Source of the DNA: an uncultured Clostridia bacterium
GTDB taxonomy: Bacteria; Bacillota; Clostridia; Christensenellales; QALW01
Length of the DNA: 64,000 nt
Assembly (NCBI GenBank): GCA_934434555.1
Contig: CAKRZX010000008.1
Location: forward strand, 1-64,000
Direction: 5' to 3'
Shown here: positions 7,651 to 16,242 of the stretch, in pieces
How positions within the stretch are numbered: position 1 is the first letter of the stretch
Layout of the letters: each line of letters opens with the position of its first letter
Notes under the pieces: model-generated
Seen by the model: the letters and a program-made list of their open reading frames with translations, nothing else
Database searches by the model: none
What the model was told of the DNA's origin: nothing
Program-made: the position numbers and the translations under genes

Positions 7651-8715
7651 TTACTTTTCAAAAAGAAATCCTGTTTCAAAATAGTTTATCTTCATTGCGT
7701 CGCGGACCTCGTGCAAGGTCTGCTCGGCGGTCTTTTTCGCTTTTGCGGTGCCCGCTTTAAGGATATCCTCAACGTCGCCTATGTGATTTTCCCATTCGCG
7801 GCGTTTTTCGCGTATGGGGGCAAGGGTGGACTCCATAACGTTTACAAGGAATTTCTTTACCTTAACATCGCCCAGACCGCCGCGCATATAGTGGGCTTTA
7901 AGTTCGTCCAGGCAGGAATACTCGGGCAAAAACTCGGCAAAATGTTCGTTTGTGCAGAACGCATCAAGATACGTGAACACCGTGTTGCCCTCAACCTTGC
8001 CCGGGTCTTCAACGCGGATATGGTCGGGGTCGGTGAACATTGACATAATCTTTGTTTTAACTTCCTTTTGGTCATCGGAAAGATAAATGCAGTTGCCCAA
8101 AGATTTGCTCATCTTCGCCTTGCCGTCGATACCCGGCAGGCGCAGACACGCCGCATTTGACGAAAGCACAATTTCGGGTTCAACAAGGGTTTCGCCGTAA
8201 ACGGAATTGAACTTGTGCACGATTTCTTTGCACTGCTCTATCATCGGCATCTGATCCTCACCTGCGGGAACGGTGGTCGCTTTGAATGCGGTGATGTCCG
8301 CCGCCTGACTTATGGGATAGCAGAAGAAACCTACCGGAATGCTCGCCTCAAAGTTGCGCATTGCGATTTCTGCCTTAACGGTTGGGTTGCGCTGAACGCG
8401 GGATACGGTTACAAGGTTCATATAATAGAACGTAAGCTCGGTAAGTTCGGGTATCATTGACTGAATAAATATGGTGGATTTATTCGGGTCAAGTCCGCAG
8501 GAAAGATAGTCAAGCGCCACTTGAAGTATATTCTGCCTTACCTTTTCGGGGTGTTCGGCATTGTCGGTGAGCGCCTGCGCGTCGGCAATCATAATATAAA
8601 TTTCGTCATACACTCCCGAATTCTGAAGCTGAACGCGCTCGCGGAGCGAACCCACATAATGCCCAACGTGAAGCCGTCCCGTGGGGCGATCGCCGGTTAA
8701 AATAATCTTGCTCAT
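7651..8715 (-). CDS. trpS: Tryptophan--tRNA ligase
   Basis: This 354-residue class Ic aminoacyl-tRNA synthetase charges tRNA-Trp. Visible features are the HIGH-type motif GRLHVGHYVG near the N-terminus, the KMSKS loop AKMSKSLGN, and the tryptophan/dimer-region text typical of the family (SIFIQSMIPELTELTFYYM). The start at 8715 (MSKIILTGDRPTG) is preceded by GAAAGG; an open frame reaching 8751 would add 12 residues upstream of that site. It is monocistronic, with a TTGACT-N17-TATAAT promoter at 8755-8783. No T-box leader is visible: only about 35 bases separate the promoter from the start codon. Confidence 0.96.
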   Translation of the reverse strand: MSKIILTGDRPTGRLHVGHYVGSLRERVQLQNSGVYDEIYIMIADAQALTDNAEHPEKVRQNILQVALDYLSCGLDPNKSTIFIQSMIPELTELTFYYMNLVTVSRVQRNPTVKAEIAMRNFEASIPVGFFCYPISQAADITAFKATTVPAGEDQMPMIEQCKEIVHKFNSVYGETLVEPEIVLSSNAACLRLPGIDGKAKMSKSLGNCIYLSDDQKEVKTKIMSMFTDPDHIRVEDPGKVEGNTVFTYLDAFCTNEHFAEFLPEYSCLDELKAHYMRGGLGDVKVKKFLVNVMESTLAPIREKRREWENHIGDVEDILKAGTAKAKKTAEQTLHEVRDAMKINYFETGFLFEK

Positions 8716-8754
8716 AAAAATTCCTTTCAAGAAAATAACAATTCGATACAATCT

Positions 8755-8783
8755 ATTATATAATTTCCCGCGGATTAAGTCAA
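8755..8783 (-). promoter_or_regulatory. Promoter of trpS
   Basis: On the minus strand, TTGACT (8778-8783), 17-base spacer and TATAAT (8755-8760). It is divergent from the promoter at 8794, with the two -35 boxes only 10 bases apart. Confidence 0.78.
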
Positions 8784-8793
8784 TGCTTTTTAA

Positions 8794-8822
8794 TTGACGC
8801 GCATTTATTCTTGTGATAGAAT
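8794..8822 (+). promoter_or_regulatory. Promoter of the ybaK-like / ttcA-like operon
   Basis: TTGACG (8794-8799), 17-base spacer and TAGAAT (8817-8822), 29 bases upstream of the start codon at 8852. Confidence 0.72.
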
Positions 8823-8851
8823 AATTTTATTAAATTTTCGGAGAACGTACC

Positions 8852-9337
8852 ATGAGCCTTGATAAAGTAAAACAGTATCTTGCACCGTTCGGGCTGGATA
8901 AAAGAATAATTGAATTTGACGAAAGCACCGCAACCGTGGCACAGGCGGCGCACGCACTTAATACCGAGCCTGACAGAATCGCCAAAACACTTTCGTTCCT
9001 TATTGACGAAAAACCGATTGTAATAGTTATGTCGGGAAATTCGAAAACGGATAATCATAAGTATAAATCGGCTTTTAATAAAAAGGCGAAAATGATAGGC
9101 GCCGATGACGTGAAGCGCCTGACCGGGCATCCGGTGGGCGGCGTTTGTCCCTTTGCCCTTAACGAAAACGTTGACGTGTATCTTGACACTTCGCTTAAAA
9201 AGCACTTGACTGTGTTTCCCGCGTGCGGGTCAAGAAACTCGGCAATAGAACTTACGATAGCGGAACTTGAAAATGCGTCAAAGCCAAAGGGTTGGGTGGA
9301 CGTAGCCGCGGAGGTAAAAAATGGAGATAACGCCTGA
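8852..9337 (+). CDS. YbaK/EbsC-family aminoacyl-tRNA deacylase-like protein
   Basis: This 161-residue protein belongs to the YbaK/ProX superfamily, whose members hydrolyse mischarged tRNAs such as Cys- or Ala-tRNA-Pro in trans. The family signature is clear: IAKTLSFLID, then KAKMIGADDVKRLTGHPVGG followed by VCPFAL. The length is normal. The exact mischarged substrate cannot be read from sequence. It is the first gene of a two-gene operon and its last 17 bases overlap the following rhodanese-TtcA gene, so the two are probably translationally coupled. Both act on tRNA, which fits co-expression. Confidence 0.9.
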   Translation: MSLDKVKQYLAPFGLDKRIIEFDESTATVAQAAHALNTEPDRIAKTLSFLIDEKPIVIVMSGNSKTDNHKYKSAFNKKAKMIGADDVKRLTGHPVGGVCPFALNENVDVYLDTSLKKHLTVFPACGSRNSAIELTIAELENASKPKGWVDVAAEVKNGDNA

Positions 9338-10439
9338 AAAACTTGAAGAACTTAAAGACGCGGTTATAATCGATATCCGCAGCGAAAGCGACCGTGCATA
9401 CGGCTTTATTCGCGAATCGGTTTCCATGCCCGAACACGTAAGTGCCGACGGATTAGATAAGGATAGGCCTGTCGTAATCTATTGCGCACGGGGCGTTTAC
9501 AGCATTGAAGAGGCGGAAAAACTTAAAAATTCGGGCTTTGAAGCATACAGCCTTAAAGGCGGCTATCCCGCGTGGATGAGATATTCAATGAATAAGCGCA
9601 ACGAAAAAGAAACCTGTTTTAAGGTTGAACAGAGCCTGAGAACAAAATTCCGTTCGTCAATTATGAGCCCCTTTACGCGGGCGATAAAAGAATATCAACT
9701 TGTGCGCGAGGGCGATAGAGTCGCCGTATGCATTTCCGGCGGCAAGGATTCAATGCTTATGGCAAAACTTTTTCAGGAACTGAAACTTCACGGAAAAGTG
9801 AGCTTTGACGTTGAATATATAGTTATGGACCCCGGGTATAACGAACTTAACCGCAAGGTTATAGAAGATAACGCCCGCACACTGAATCTGCCGATAAAAA
9901 TTTTTGAATCGGATATCTTTGAATCGGTTTACGCGGTGGAAAAATCGCCCTGCTATCTTTGCGCCCGTATGCGCAGGGGGCATCTTTACTCATATGCAAA
10001 AAGTCTCGGGTGCAACAAAATAGCGCTTGGGCACCACTATGATGATGTTATCGAAACCGTGCTTATGGGGATGCTCCACGGGGCGCAGATTCAGACGATG
10101 ATGCCTAAACTTCACAGCACGAATTTTGAGGGTATGGAACTTATTCGCCCCCTGTATCTTGTGCGTGAGGACGATATAAAATCGTGGCGGGATTATAATA
10201 ATCTGCAATTTATTCAGTGCGCCTGTAAGTTTACCGATACCTGCACCACATGCAACAACGGGCAGAATCATTCAAAGCGTCAGGAAACGAAAGAACTTAT
10301 AAGAATGCTGAAAAAATCAAACCCTGACGTGGAAAAATGCATATTCAAAAGCGTTGAAAACGTGTGCCTCGATACCGTTATCGCATATAAAAAGGACGGT
10401 GTGCGGCACAGCTTTTTAGATGAGTACGAAAAAGGATAA
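9321..10439 (+). CDS. Rhodanese-TtcA-like PP-loop fusion protein (probable tRNA thiolase)
   Basis: This 372-residue protein has two domains. Residues 1-90 form a rhodanese-like domain with Cys55 in YCARGVYS and the ending GGYPAW. Residues 100-372 form a TtcA/TilS-type PP-loop ATPase with SGGKDS at 139-144, CxxC at 211-214 and a second Cys group (300, 302, 308, 311). TtcA proteins make 2-thiocytidine in tRNA using a [4Fe-4S] cluster held by Cys residues. The fused rhodanese could deliver persulfide sulfur directly. The start at 9321 overlaps the ybaK-like gene and is preceded by GGAGG. The specific modified base is not certain. Confidence 0.85.
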   Translation: MEITPEKLEELKDAVIIDIRSESDRAYGFIRESVSMPEHVSADGLDKDRPVVIYCARGVYSIEEAEKLKNSGFEAYSLKGGYPAWMRYSMNKRNEKETCFKVEQSLRTKFRSSIMSPFTRAIKEYQLVREGDRVAVCISGGKDSMLMAKLFQELKLHGKVSFDVEYIVMDPGYNELNRKVIEDNARTLNLPIKIFESDIFESVYAVEKSPCYLCARMRRGHLYSYAKSLGCNKIALGHHYDDVIETVLMGMLHGAQIQTMMPKLHSTNFEGMELIRPLYLVREDDIKSWRDYNNLQFIQCACKFTDTCTTCNNGQNHSKRQETKELIRMLKKSNPDVEKCIFKSVENVCLDTVIAYKKDGVRHSFLDEYEKG

Positions 10440-10508
10440 TCACATCAATATGTGGCTATGAGCATATATGCATAAACACGCTTTAACCGCGTAAAACAAG
10501 GTGAAAAC

Positions 10509-11180
10509 ATGTATAAAATTTTTATTGTGGAAGATGACCGGGGGATAGCGGAAGAAATAAAAAAATTAAGCGAAGCGTGGCAGCTGGAAGCAAAGATATG
10601 TGATGATTTTGCAAATGTAACAAAGGAATTTGTTGAGTTTGCGCCCCACATAGTGCTGCTTGATATTTCCCTGCCTTTTTTTAACGGGTTTTATTGGTGC
10701 GGCGAAATCCGCAAAGCGTCAAACGTGCCCATAATCTTTATTTCTTCGTCATCGGACAATATGAATATCGTAATGGCAATGAATATGGGCGGCGACGATT
10801 TTATATCAAAGCCTTTTGAAATAAATGTGCTTATTGCAAAAATTCAGGCATTGCTGAGGCGCAGTTATGACTTTGCCGTTTCACCGCCGCTTCTTGCACA
10901 CAGGGGGGCCATCCTCAATACAGGCGATAATACACTTTTGTTCAATAACGAAAAAATTACTCTAACAAAAAACGAATACCGAATTCTTTTTTGCCTTATG
11001 GAAAATAAGGGGAGGGTCGTTTCAAGGGAAAAACTTATGGAACGCCTTTGGGAAACGGAAATTTTTATTGACGAAAACACTCTTACCGTAAATGTTAACA
11101 GGCTGCGCAGGAAACTTGATTCCGCAGGGCTTAACGGTTTTATAGAAACAAAATTCGGCGAGGGATATATTTTGGGGTGA
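10509..11180 (+). CDS. bceR: Response regulator, OmpR family, BceR-like
   Basis: This 223-residue regulator has a receiver domain (1-115) with the acidic pair Glu8/Asp9/Asp10, phosphoacceptor Asp52 in VLLDISLP and Lys in SKPFE, followed by a winged-helix DNA-binding domain (about 130-223). It is the first gene of a BceRSAB-like module. Its partner kinase lies 45 bases downstream. By analogy it activates the transporter genes through the palindromes at 12227-12262. The ribosome binding site is AAGGTGA. The symbol is assigned by module architecture; close homologues exist as VraR- or YxdJ-type regulators. Confidence 0.88.
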   Translation: MYKIFIVEDDRGIAEEIKKLSEAWQLEAKICDDFANVTKEFVEFAPHIVLLDISLPFFNGFYWCGEIRKASNVPIIFISSSSDNMNIVMAMNMGGDDFISKPFEINVLIAKIQALLRRSYDFAVSPPLLAHRGAILNTGDNTLLFNNEKITLTKNEYRILFCLMENKGRVVSREKLMERLWETEIFIDENTLTVNVNRLRRKLDSAGLNGFIETKFGEGYILG

Positions 11181-11225
11181 TTACCCGTTAAAAGACAGTA
11201 AGATATATGCGTAGGGGGCGGTTTG

Positions 11226-12224
11226 ATGAAAGATTTTTCCGTATTTTTTCTCAGGTATCTTGCACAGCATAAATTTTCCGTTCTTGCGTTTTTCCTGTTT
11301 CCTTTGATTTTTATAATGGTCTTTTTCATTTACGGGATAGACATAACGGCGGTTTTTTATCCGTTTTTGCTGTGCGGAACACTTACACTGATTTGCGTTG
11401 CTTTTGATGCGGCAAAAAAGTACAAAAAGCATCTGGAACTTAACAGGGCAATCAATCTTATCTCGGTTAACGAATTGCCCGAAACGGAAAGCATTGACGA
11501 TGCGGATTATAAAAAAATTATTGAAAACCTTGTAAACACCCTTGCTTTGCATGAGGAAGAGTTTTGTTCCAAAAGCAGGGATTTGACTGACTATTATACC
11601 GTTTGGGTGCATCAGATCAAAACACCGATTGCTTCCATGCAGCTTTCACTGAAAAACGGGACGGAGACGGATAAAACAAAACTGCGCAGCGACCTTAACA
11701 AAATAGAACAGTATGTTGAAATGGTGCTTGCGTATTTAAGGCTCGGGTCCGACAGCACCGATTACGTCTTTGCCCGATATGATATTGACGAAATAATTAA
11801 AAGCGCGGTAAAAAAGTTTTCGGTTGATTTTATATGCAAAAAATTAACGCTTGAATATGAACCGGTTTTAACGGATAAGGTAACCGACGAAAAATGGCTG
11901 ACATTTGTGTTGGAACAACTGATTTCAAACGCCGTCAAGTACACTAAAAAGGGAAGCGTAAAGATTTTTGAGGCGGAAGAAAACGTGCTGTGCATAAAAG
12001 ACACGGGCATAGGCATAGCAAAAGAAGATTTACCGCGTATTTTTGAAAACGGTTATACGGGCTTAAACGGCAGACTGGACAAAAAAGCCAGCGGTATAGG
12101 GCTGTTCCTGTGCAAAAGAATCTGCGATAATTTAGGCATAAAAATTTATGCCGAATCGGCTGTGGGCGAGGGAACGGCGGTATATTTAAAGTTTTTACCT
12201 GACGAAAAAACACCGAAAGAGTAA
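11226..12224 (+). CDS. bceS: Intramembrane-sensing histidine kinase, BceS-like
   Basis: This 332-residue kinase has two closely spaced membrane segments (about 18-37 and 42-60) with almost no external loop, the hallmark of kinases that sense through a partner transporter. The phosphoacceptor is His129 in the WVHQIKTPI motif typical of BceS proteins, followed by an HATPase domain with ISNAVKYT, DTGIGI and SGIGLFL. The ATG at 11226 is preferred because AGGGGGCGG precedes it; a TTG one codon upstream is also open. The promoter of the transporter genes starts right after its stop. Confidence 0.92.
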   Translation: MKDFSVFFLRYLAQHKFSVLAFFLFPLIFIMVFFIYGIDITAVFYPFLLCGTLTLICVAFDAAKKYKKHLELNRAINLISVNELPETESIDDADYKKIIENLVNTLALHEEEFCSKSRDLTDYYTVWVHQIKTPIASMQLSLKNGTETDKTKLRSDLNKIEQYVEMVLAYLRLGSDSTDYVFARYDIDEIIKSAVKKFSVDFICKKLTLEYEPVLTDKVTDEKWLTFVLEQLISNAVKYTKKGSVKIFEAEENVLCIKDTGIGIAKEDLPRIFENGYTGLNGRLDKKASGIGLFLCKRICDNLGIKIYAESAVGEGTAVYLKFLPDEKTPKE

Positions 12225-12226
12225 AT

Positions 12227-12262
12227 CTTACAAAAACGTAAGAATTACATGGGGAAATGTAA
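12227..12262. promoter_or_regulatory. Candidate BceR operator: two inverted repeats
   Basis: CTTAC-N6-GTAAG at 12227-12242 and TTACAT-N6-ATGTAA at 12245-12262 are perfect palindromes sharing TTAC/GTAA ends. Their right arms are 21 bases apart, two helical turns. They lie directly upstream of the -35 box at 12273, the normal place for an OmpR-family activator. Confidence 0.7.
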
Positions 12263-12272
12263 GCTTATACGA

Positions 12273-12301
12273 TTGGCTTCGTTTCCCCTTTCTGCTACAA
12301 T
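12273..12301 (+). promoter_or_regulatory. Promoter of bceAB
   Basis: TTGGCT (12273-12278), 17-base spacer and TACAAT (12296-12301). The weak -35 and good -10 with upstream palindromes fit activator-dependent transcription. Confidence 0.72.
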
Positions 12302-12329
12302 AAAGGCGTAAAAATAAGGAGGCAGAAAA

Positions 12330-13094
12330 ATGGAAATATTAAAAGCGGAGAATTTAAGAAAAGTGTACTCCACGCGCCTTGGCGGAAATAAGGTGGAGGC
12401 GCTTAAAGACGTCAACTTTACCGTTGAAGAGGGCGAATACGTTGCCATAATGGGCGAATCGGGGTCGGGTAAGACAACGCTTCTTAACATTATAGCCGCT
12501 CTCGACAAGCCCACAAGCGGCAGTGTGTTTTTGGAAAACAAGAATCTTGCAAGCATAAAAGAGAGCCATATGGCATCGTTCAGGCGCGATAATTTAGGGT
12601 TCGTTTTTCAGGAGTTTAATCTGCTTGACACTTTTTCGGTTGAGGATAATATTTATCTTCCCCTTGTACTTGTGGGTAAAAATTACAGGGAAATGAATTC
12701 AAAACTTAAACCGATTGCCGAAAAACTTAACATAACCGATATTCTGAAAAAGTATCCATATGAAATTTCGGGCGGACAGAAACAGCGCGCGGCGGTAGCA
12801 AGGGCACTTATAACAGACCCGAAGATAATCCTTGCCGACGAACCTACCGGCTCCCTTGATTCCCGCTCTTCCGACGAACTTTTGAAAATGTTTTCTTCAA
12901 TAAACAGGGCGGGGCAGACGGTTTTAATGGTAACACACTCGGTTAAAGCGGCAAGCACGGCAGGCAGAGTGCTTTTTATTAAGGACGGAGAAGTGTTCCA
13001 CCAACTGTACAGGGGCGATGAAACCGACAGCGGAATGTACCAAAAGATTTCCGATACCCTTACCATGATTGCAACGGGCGGTGAGATAAAATGA
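12330..13094 (+). CDS. bceA: ABC transporter ATP-binding protein, BceA-like
   Basis: This 254-residue ATPase belongs to the MacB/LolD/BceA group. It has Walker A GESGSGKTT (42-50), the Q-loop in FVFQEFNLLD, the signature SGGQKQR, Walker B IILADEP and the group-specific PTGSLDSR. It powers the permease encoded by the next gene, which removes cell-wall-targeting peptide antibiotics from their lipid targets in the known systems. GGAGG precedes the ATG by about 8 bases. The stop overlaps the bceB start by four bases (ATGA). Confidence 0.93.
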   Translation: MEILKAENLRKVYSTRLGGNKVEALKDVNFTVEEGEYVAIMGESGSGKTTLLNIIAALDKPTSGSVFLENKNLASIKESHMASFRRDNLGFVFQEFNLLDTFSVEDNIYLPLVLVGKNYREMNSKLKPIAEKLNITDILKKYPYEISGGQKQRAAVARALITDPKIILADEPTGSLDSRSSDELLKMFSSINRAGQTVLMVTHSVKAASTAGRVLFIKDGEVFHQLYRGDETDSGMYQKISDTLTMIATGGEIK

Positions 13095-15127
13095 GCTTCT
13101 ACCCCAAACTCGCTTTTGCGGGAATAAGCAAAAACAAACGCCTGTATCTGCCGTATATCATTACCTGTATCGGCACGGTCATAATGTATTATATAATCTG
13201 TTATTTAAGTGTAAGCCCGGTAATAACCGGGGCACGCGGCGGAAATCTTATCTCTTCGGTAATGGGGTTCGGCTCGTGGGTAATGGCGCTGTTTGCGTAT
13301 CTGTTTTTGTTTTACACAAATTCATTTCTCGTGCGCAGGCGCAAAAAGGAATTCGGGCTTTACAATATGCTCGGCATGGGTAAAGGGAATATTGCAATCA
13401 TTCTTTTGTTTGAAACGCTTTTTATATGGGCGGTTTCCGTTGCGGCGGGTATTTTATTGGGTACGGTATTTTCAAAACTGGGAGAAATGTGGATATTGAA
13501 GATGACGGGAAGCCCCATAGGCTACGGGATTACATTTTCGCCGTTCGCCGCGTTTATGACGCTTGCAATCTTCACACCCGCATTTGTGCTTTTGTTTATA
13601 AACTCGGTTCTTCGGGTAAGGTTTTCAAGCGCGGCGGCGCTTATCAAAAGTGAAAATGCAGGCGAAAAACCGCCGAAGGCAAATTACTTTTTCGGGCTTA
13701 TCGGCATAGTGCTTTTGGGGGCGGCATACTATCTTGCAGTGGTTGCGGCTGACCCGACAACAGCATTGTTTTGGTTCTTTATTGCCGTTATGCTTGTAAT
13801 TTCCGGCACGTATCTTTTGCTTATTTCGGCATCGGTAATGATATGCCGCATATTGCAAAAATGCAAAAACTATTACTATAAAACCGGGCATTTTGTAACG
13901 GTTTCGTCAATGGCATACCGTATGAAACGCAACGGCGCGGGCCTTGCATCAATATGCATTCTTGCCACCATGGTGCTTGTAATGGTATCAACAACAACCT
14001 GCCTGTATTTCGCGGGCGAAAAATCGTTAAATCTGAGCAATCCGGAGGATATAAGCATTTCGGTTGTGTTAAGGGACGAAGAGAGCCTTTATAACGGGCA
14101 GATCGGTAAGCTTGAAGCCGAGATCGCCTCGGTTGCCGAAAAATATAACGTAAACGAAAAAAATATCCGCTCATGGAGGCAGATTTCCTTTGAGGCGCTT
14201 TCCTGCGGAAACGAATTCAATGTGATTTCCGGGGATGCGGCAACAACACAGGGTAACACGAATATATACCTGATCCGTGCCGTTCCTTTGCAGGATTACA
14301 ACAGACTTATGAATACATCCGAAACCCTTGAAGACGATGAAATAATCCTGCATATGTTTAAGGCCGATTATAATGAGCGGGAGTTTATAACAAAGAACAA
14401 AGAATATAAAGTAAAACATAAAACGGATGCTTTTGTATCCGATAACAATTCCGTTACATATATGATGCCGGTGATGACGGTGGTATGCAGAGATATTTCC
14501 GCTTTTGTGCGCACATTCGGTATAGGCGATACCGATGCCGGGCTTGATTCGTATTTCAGTGTAAGGTGGAAGTGCGCTTTTGATACCGATGCCGACGGAA
14601 ATACGCAGGTTAATTTCAAAAACGAACTGCTGCAAAAGCATCTGCGCGGCGAAAGAAGCCGGGAGTTGGGCGTCGGCTCCTCTTCGGTTGCCGTCCGCGC
14701 GGAAGTAAAGGAAGAATGGAACAGTGCCACAGGCTCGCTTTTGTTCCTTGCAATACTTTTGGGCACTATGTTCACGGTGGCAATGGTACTTATCATCTAC
14801 TATAAGCAGATTTCCGAGGGGTATGAAGATTATCAGCGTTTTGACATTATGCAGAAAGTGGGTATGACAAAGCGCGAAATCAGAAAAAGCATAAACTCGC
14901 AGTTGCTTACGGTATTCTTTATCCCGCTGTTGCTTGCAGTGTGCCACCTGTGCTTTGCGTTCCCGATGATTCAAAAAATTCTGCTTCTTTTCGGGCTGAA
15001 CGATGTTACGCTGTTCTCGGTAACAACCGCAATAACGGTGTGTGTATTTGTTGTGCTTTACGGTACTGTGTATAAAAAAACATCAAATACTTATTATAAT
15101 ATCGTAAGCGGAATAAAAAAAGAATGA
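13091..15127 (+). CDS. bceB: Bce-type ABC permease
   Basis: This 678-residue membrane protein has an FtsX-type permease fold. The N-terminus is SFYPKLAFAGISKNKRLYLP, typical of BceB proteins; about seven membrane helices precede an extracytoplasmic domain (about residues 315-555), and three helices follow. BceB proteins bind bacitracin- or lantibiotic-class targets outside and also signal to the BceS kinase. The substrate cannot be predicted. The gene overlaps bceA by four bases, and its own TGA overlaps the next small gene, so the whole set appears translationally coupled. Confidence 0.9.
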   Translation: MSFYPKLAFAGISKNKRLYLPYIITCIGTVIMYYIICYLSVSPVITGARGGNLISSVMGFGSWVMALFAYLFLFYTNSFLVRRRKKEFGLYNMLGMGKGNIAIILLFETLFIWAVSVAAGILLGTVFSKLGEMWILKMTGSPIGYGITFSPFAAFMTLAIFTPAFVLLFINSVLRVRFSSAAALIKSENAGEKPPKANYFFGLIGIVLLGAAYYLAVVAADPTTALFWFFIAVMLVISGTYLLLISASVMICRILQKCKNYYYKTGHFVTVSSMAYRMKRNGAGLASICILATMVLVMVSTTTCLYFAGEKSLNLSNPEDISISVVLRDEESLYNGQIGKLEAEIASVAEKYNVNEKNIRSWRQISFEALSCGNEFNVISGDAATTQGNTNIYLIRAVPLQDYNRLMNTSETLEDDEIILHMFKADYNEREFITKNKEYKVKHKTDAFVSDNNSVTYMMPVMTVVCRDISAFVRTFGIGDTDAGLDSYFSVRWKCAFDTDADGNTQVNFKNELLQKHLRGERSRELGVGSSSVAVRAEVKEEWNSATGSLLFLAILLGTMFTVAMVLIIYYKQISEGYEDYQRFDIMQKVGMTKREIRKSINSQLLTVFFIPLLLAVCHLCFAFPMIQKILLLFGLNDVTLFSVTTAITVCVFVVLYGTVYKKTSNTYYNIVSGIKKE

Positions 15128-15264
15128 AAAGGATTCTTTCAAAAACAGTTTTTGCTTTCGGACTGGTTCTGCTTGCGCCTTTTGGGATAATAGCGATGCT
15201 TTCCTCGGGCATATGCTCGCTTATATGGTGCGGAACAGACGCGCTGAGAGACAGGCTCAAATAA
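15124..15264 (+). CDS. 46-residue membrane peptide coupled to bceB
   Basis: The ATG at 15124 overlaps the bceB stop in an ATGA arrangement. The product begins MKRILSKTVFAFGLV and ends DALRDRLK. It has a basic N-terminus, one hydrophobic segment of about 25 residues, two cysteines (in GICSLIWC) and a charged C-terminal tail, so it is predicted to be a single-pass membrane peptide. It is the last gene before a strong terminator. No family is recognised. A role as a small partner of the transporter or kinase is inferred only from position. Confidence 0.68.
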   Translation: MKRILSKTVFAFGLVLLAPFGIIAMLSSGICSLIWCGTDALRDRLK

Positions 15265-15269
15265 AAACG

Positions 15270-15313
15270 GCACGGATTGACAGGTATCAGCCTTGTCAAT
15301 CCGTGCATTTTTT
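15270..15313. terminator. Bidirectional terminator after the bce module
   Basis: A 13-bp perfect stem (GCACGGATTGACA and its complement, 15270-15282 and 15294-15306) is followed by a run of seven T. It also serves the convergent AraC gene whose stop is at 15313. Confidence 0.92.
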
Positions 15314-16179
15314 TACGCTTCTTTTCGCCACACCGAAGGCGATTTGCCGGTTTCTCTCTTAAAAACGCGGCAAAAGTATCCCGGGTCATGGAATCCGGTT
15401 TCTTCGGCAATGTATTCTATTGAGTTGCTTTTGTCCCTAAGCAGTTCTTTTGAAAGGGCAATGCGCTTGTCAAGAATATACTTCCCGATGCTTACTCCCT
15501 GGGTTCTGGTAAACAGGTGCGAAAGGTGATATTTGTTTGTGTAACAGTATTCAGCCAGGTTGTCAAGGGTGATTTTTTCACAAAAATGCCCTTCGATATA
15601 TGAAACGGCATTGTCCATAATTCTGCTTGGGTCAAGCAGAACCGCGGCGTCCTGAGTGCAGTTTATAAGGCGGAAAATGTACATCATCAGCGTCCGTGAA
15701 ATACTTTGGGTAATTTCCATATAAAAGCGGTCCTGCGCTTCGAATTCTTTAATAAGTAAGCTGAAATACATTCTTAACGTGCCGTACAGTTCACCGCTTT
15801 GAAAAACGCACCCGTACGACGGCGGAAGGAGACAGTTGGGTTCAAGGTCGGTAATTTTCAGCTTGTCATAAGCAACAAAAACCGCTTCCATGGGGTCATC
15901 GGCGTTGCACTGTTCAAAGTGGGTGGTGCCGGCGTTGTATACAAGCACATCGCCTTTGTGTATGGCGTATTCCGCATCGCCTATAACCACTTTGCCGCTT
16001 CCGTCGGAAACAAGTATTATCTCTAAAAAATCGTGGGAATGCGGTTCTTCCACAAATTTATCGTCTTTACTTAAATGCCCCACATACAGAAGCCTCGGTT
16101 TAAGCTGAAAAGAGTAGTGCTGCTTTAATAAAAAGTGCTGGCGTTTATCGCTGTTGTACCGATGAATAACAATACTCAT
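15313..16179 (-). CDS. AraC-family transcriptional regulator with cupin sensor
   Basis: This 288-residue protein has an N-terminal cupin-like ligand-binding region (about 35-110, with EEPHSHDFLEIILV) and a C-terminal double helix-turn-helix (about 185-286, ending in the family text GFHDPGYFCRVFKRETGKSP). It lies divergent from a sugar ABC importer, with about 210 bases between the two start codons containing both promoters and an inverted repeat. It is therefore the likely sugar-responsive regulator of that importer; the ligand is unknown. Confidence 0.88.
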   Translation of the reverse strand: MSIVIHRYNSDKRQHFLLKQHYSFQLKPRLLYVGHLSKDDKFVEEPHSHDFLEIILVSDGSGKVVIGDAEYAIHKGDVLVYNAGTTHFEQCNADDPMEAVFVAYDKLKITDLEPNCLLPPSYGCVFQSGELYGTLRMYFSLLIKEFEAQDRFYMEITQSISRTLMMYIFRLINCTQDAAVLLDPSRIMDNAVSYIEGHFCEKITLDNLAEYCYTNKYHLSHLFTRTQGVSIGKYILDKRIALSKELLRDKSNSIEYIAEETGFHDPGYFCRVFKRETGKSPSVWRKEA

Positions 16180-16213
16180 AATCTACCTCGCCTCAATACT
16201 ATATTTCTTATGT

Positions 16214-16242
16214 ATTATACCATATATGCGCAAAAAAAACAA
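16214..16242 (-). promoter_or_regulatory. Promoter of the AraC-family regulator
   Basis: On the minus strand, TTGTTT (16237-16242), 17-base spacer and perfect TATAAT (16214-16219), 35 bases upstream of the start. Confidence 0.72.

Noticed and set aside
8716..8851. T-box riboswitch for trpS
   Set aside because: Only about 35 bases separate the -10 box from the start codon, too short for a T-box leader; no specifier or T-box sequence is visible.
14171..14974. 267-residue minus-strand frame inside bceB
   Set aside because: It is rich in His, Cys and Tyr as expected for the complement of a coding strand, has no ribosome binding site and lies opposite a well-supported gene.
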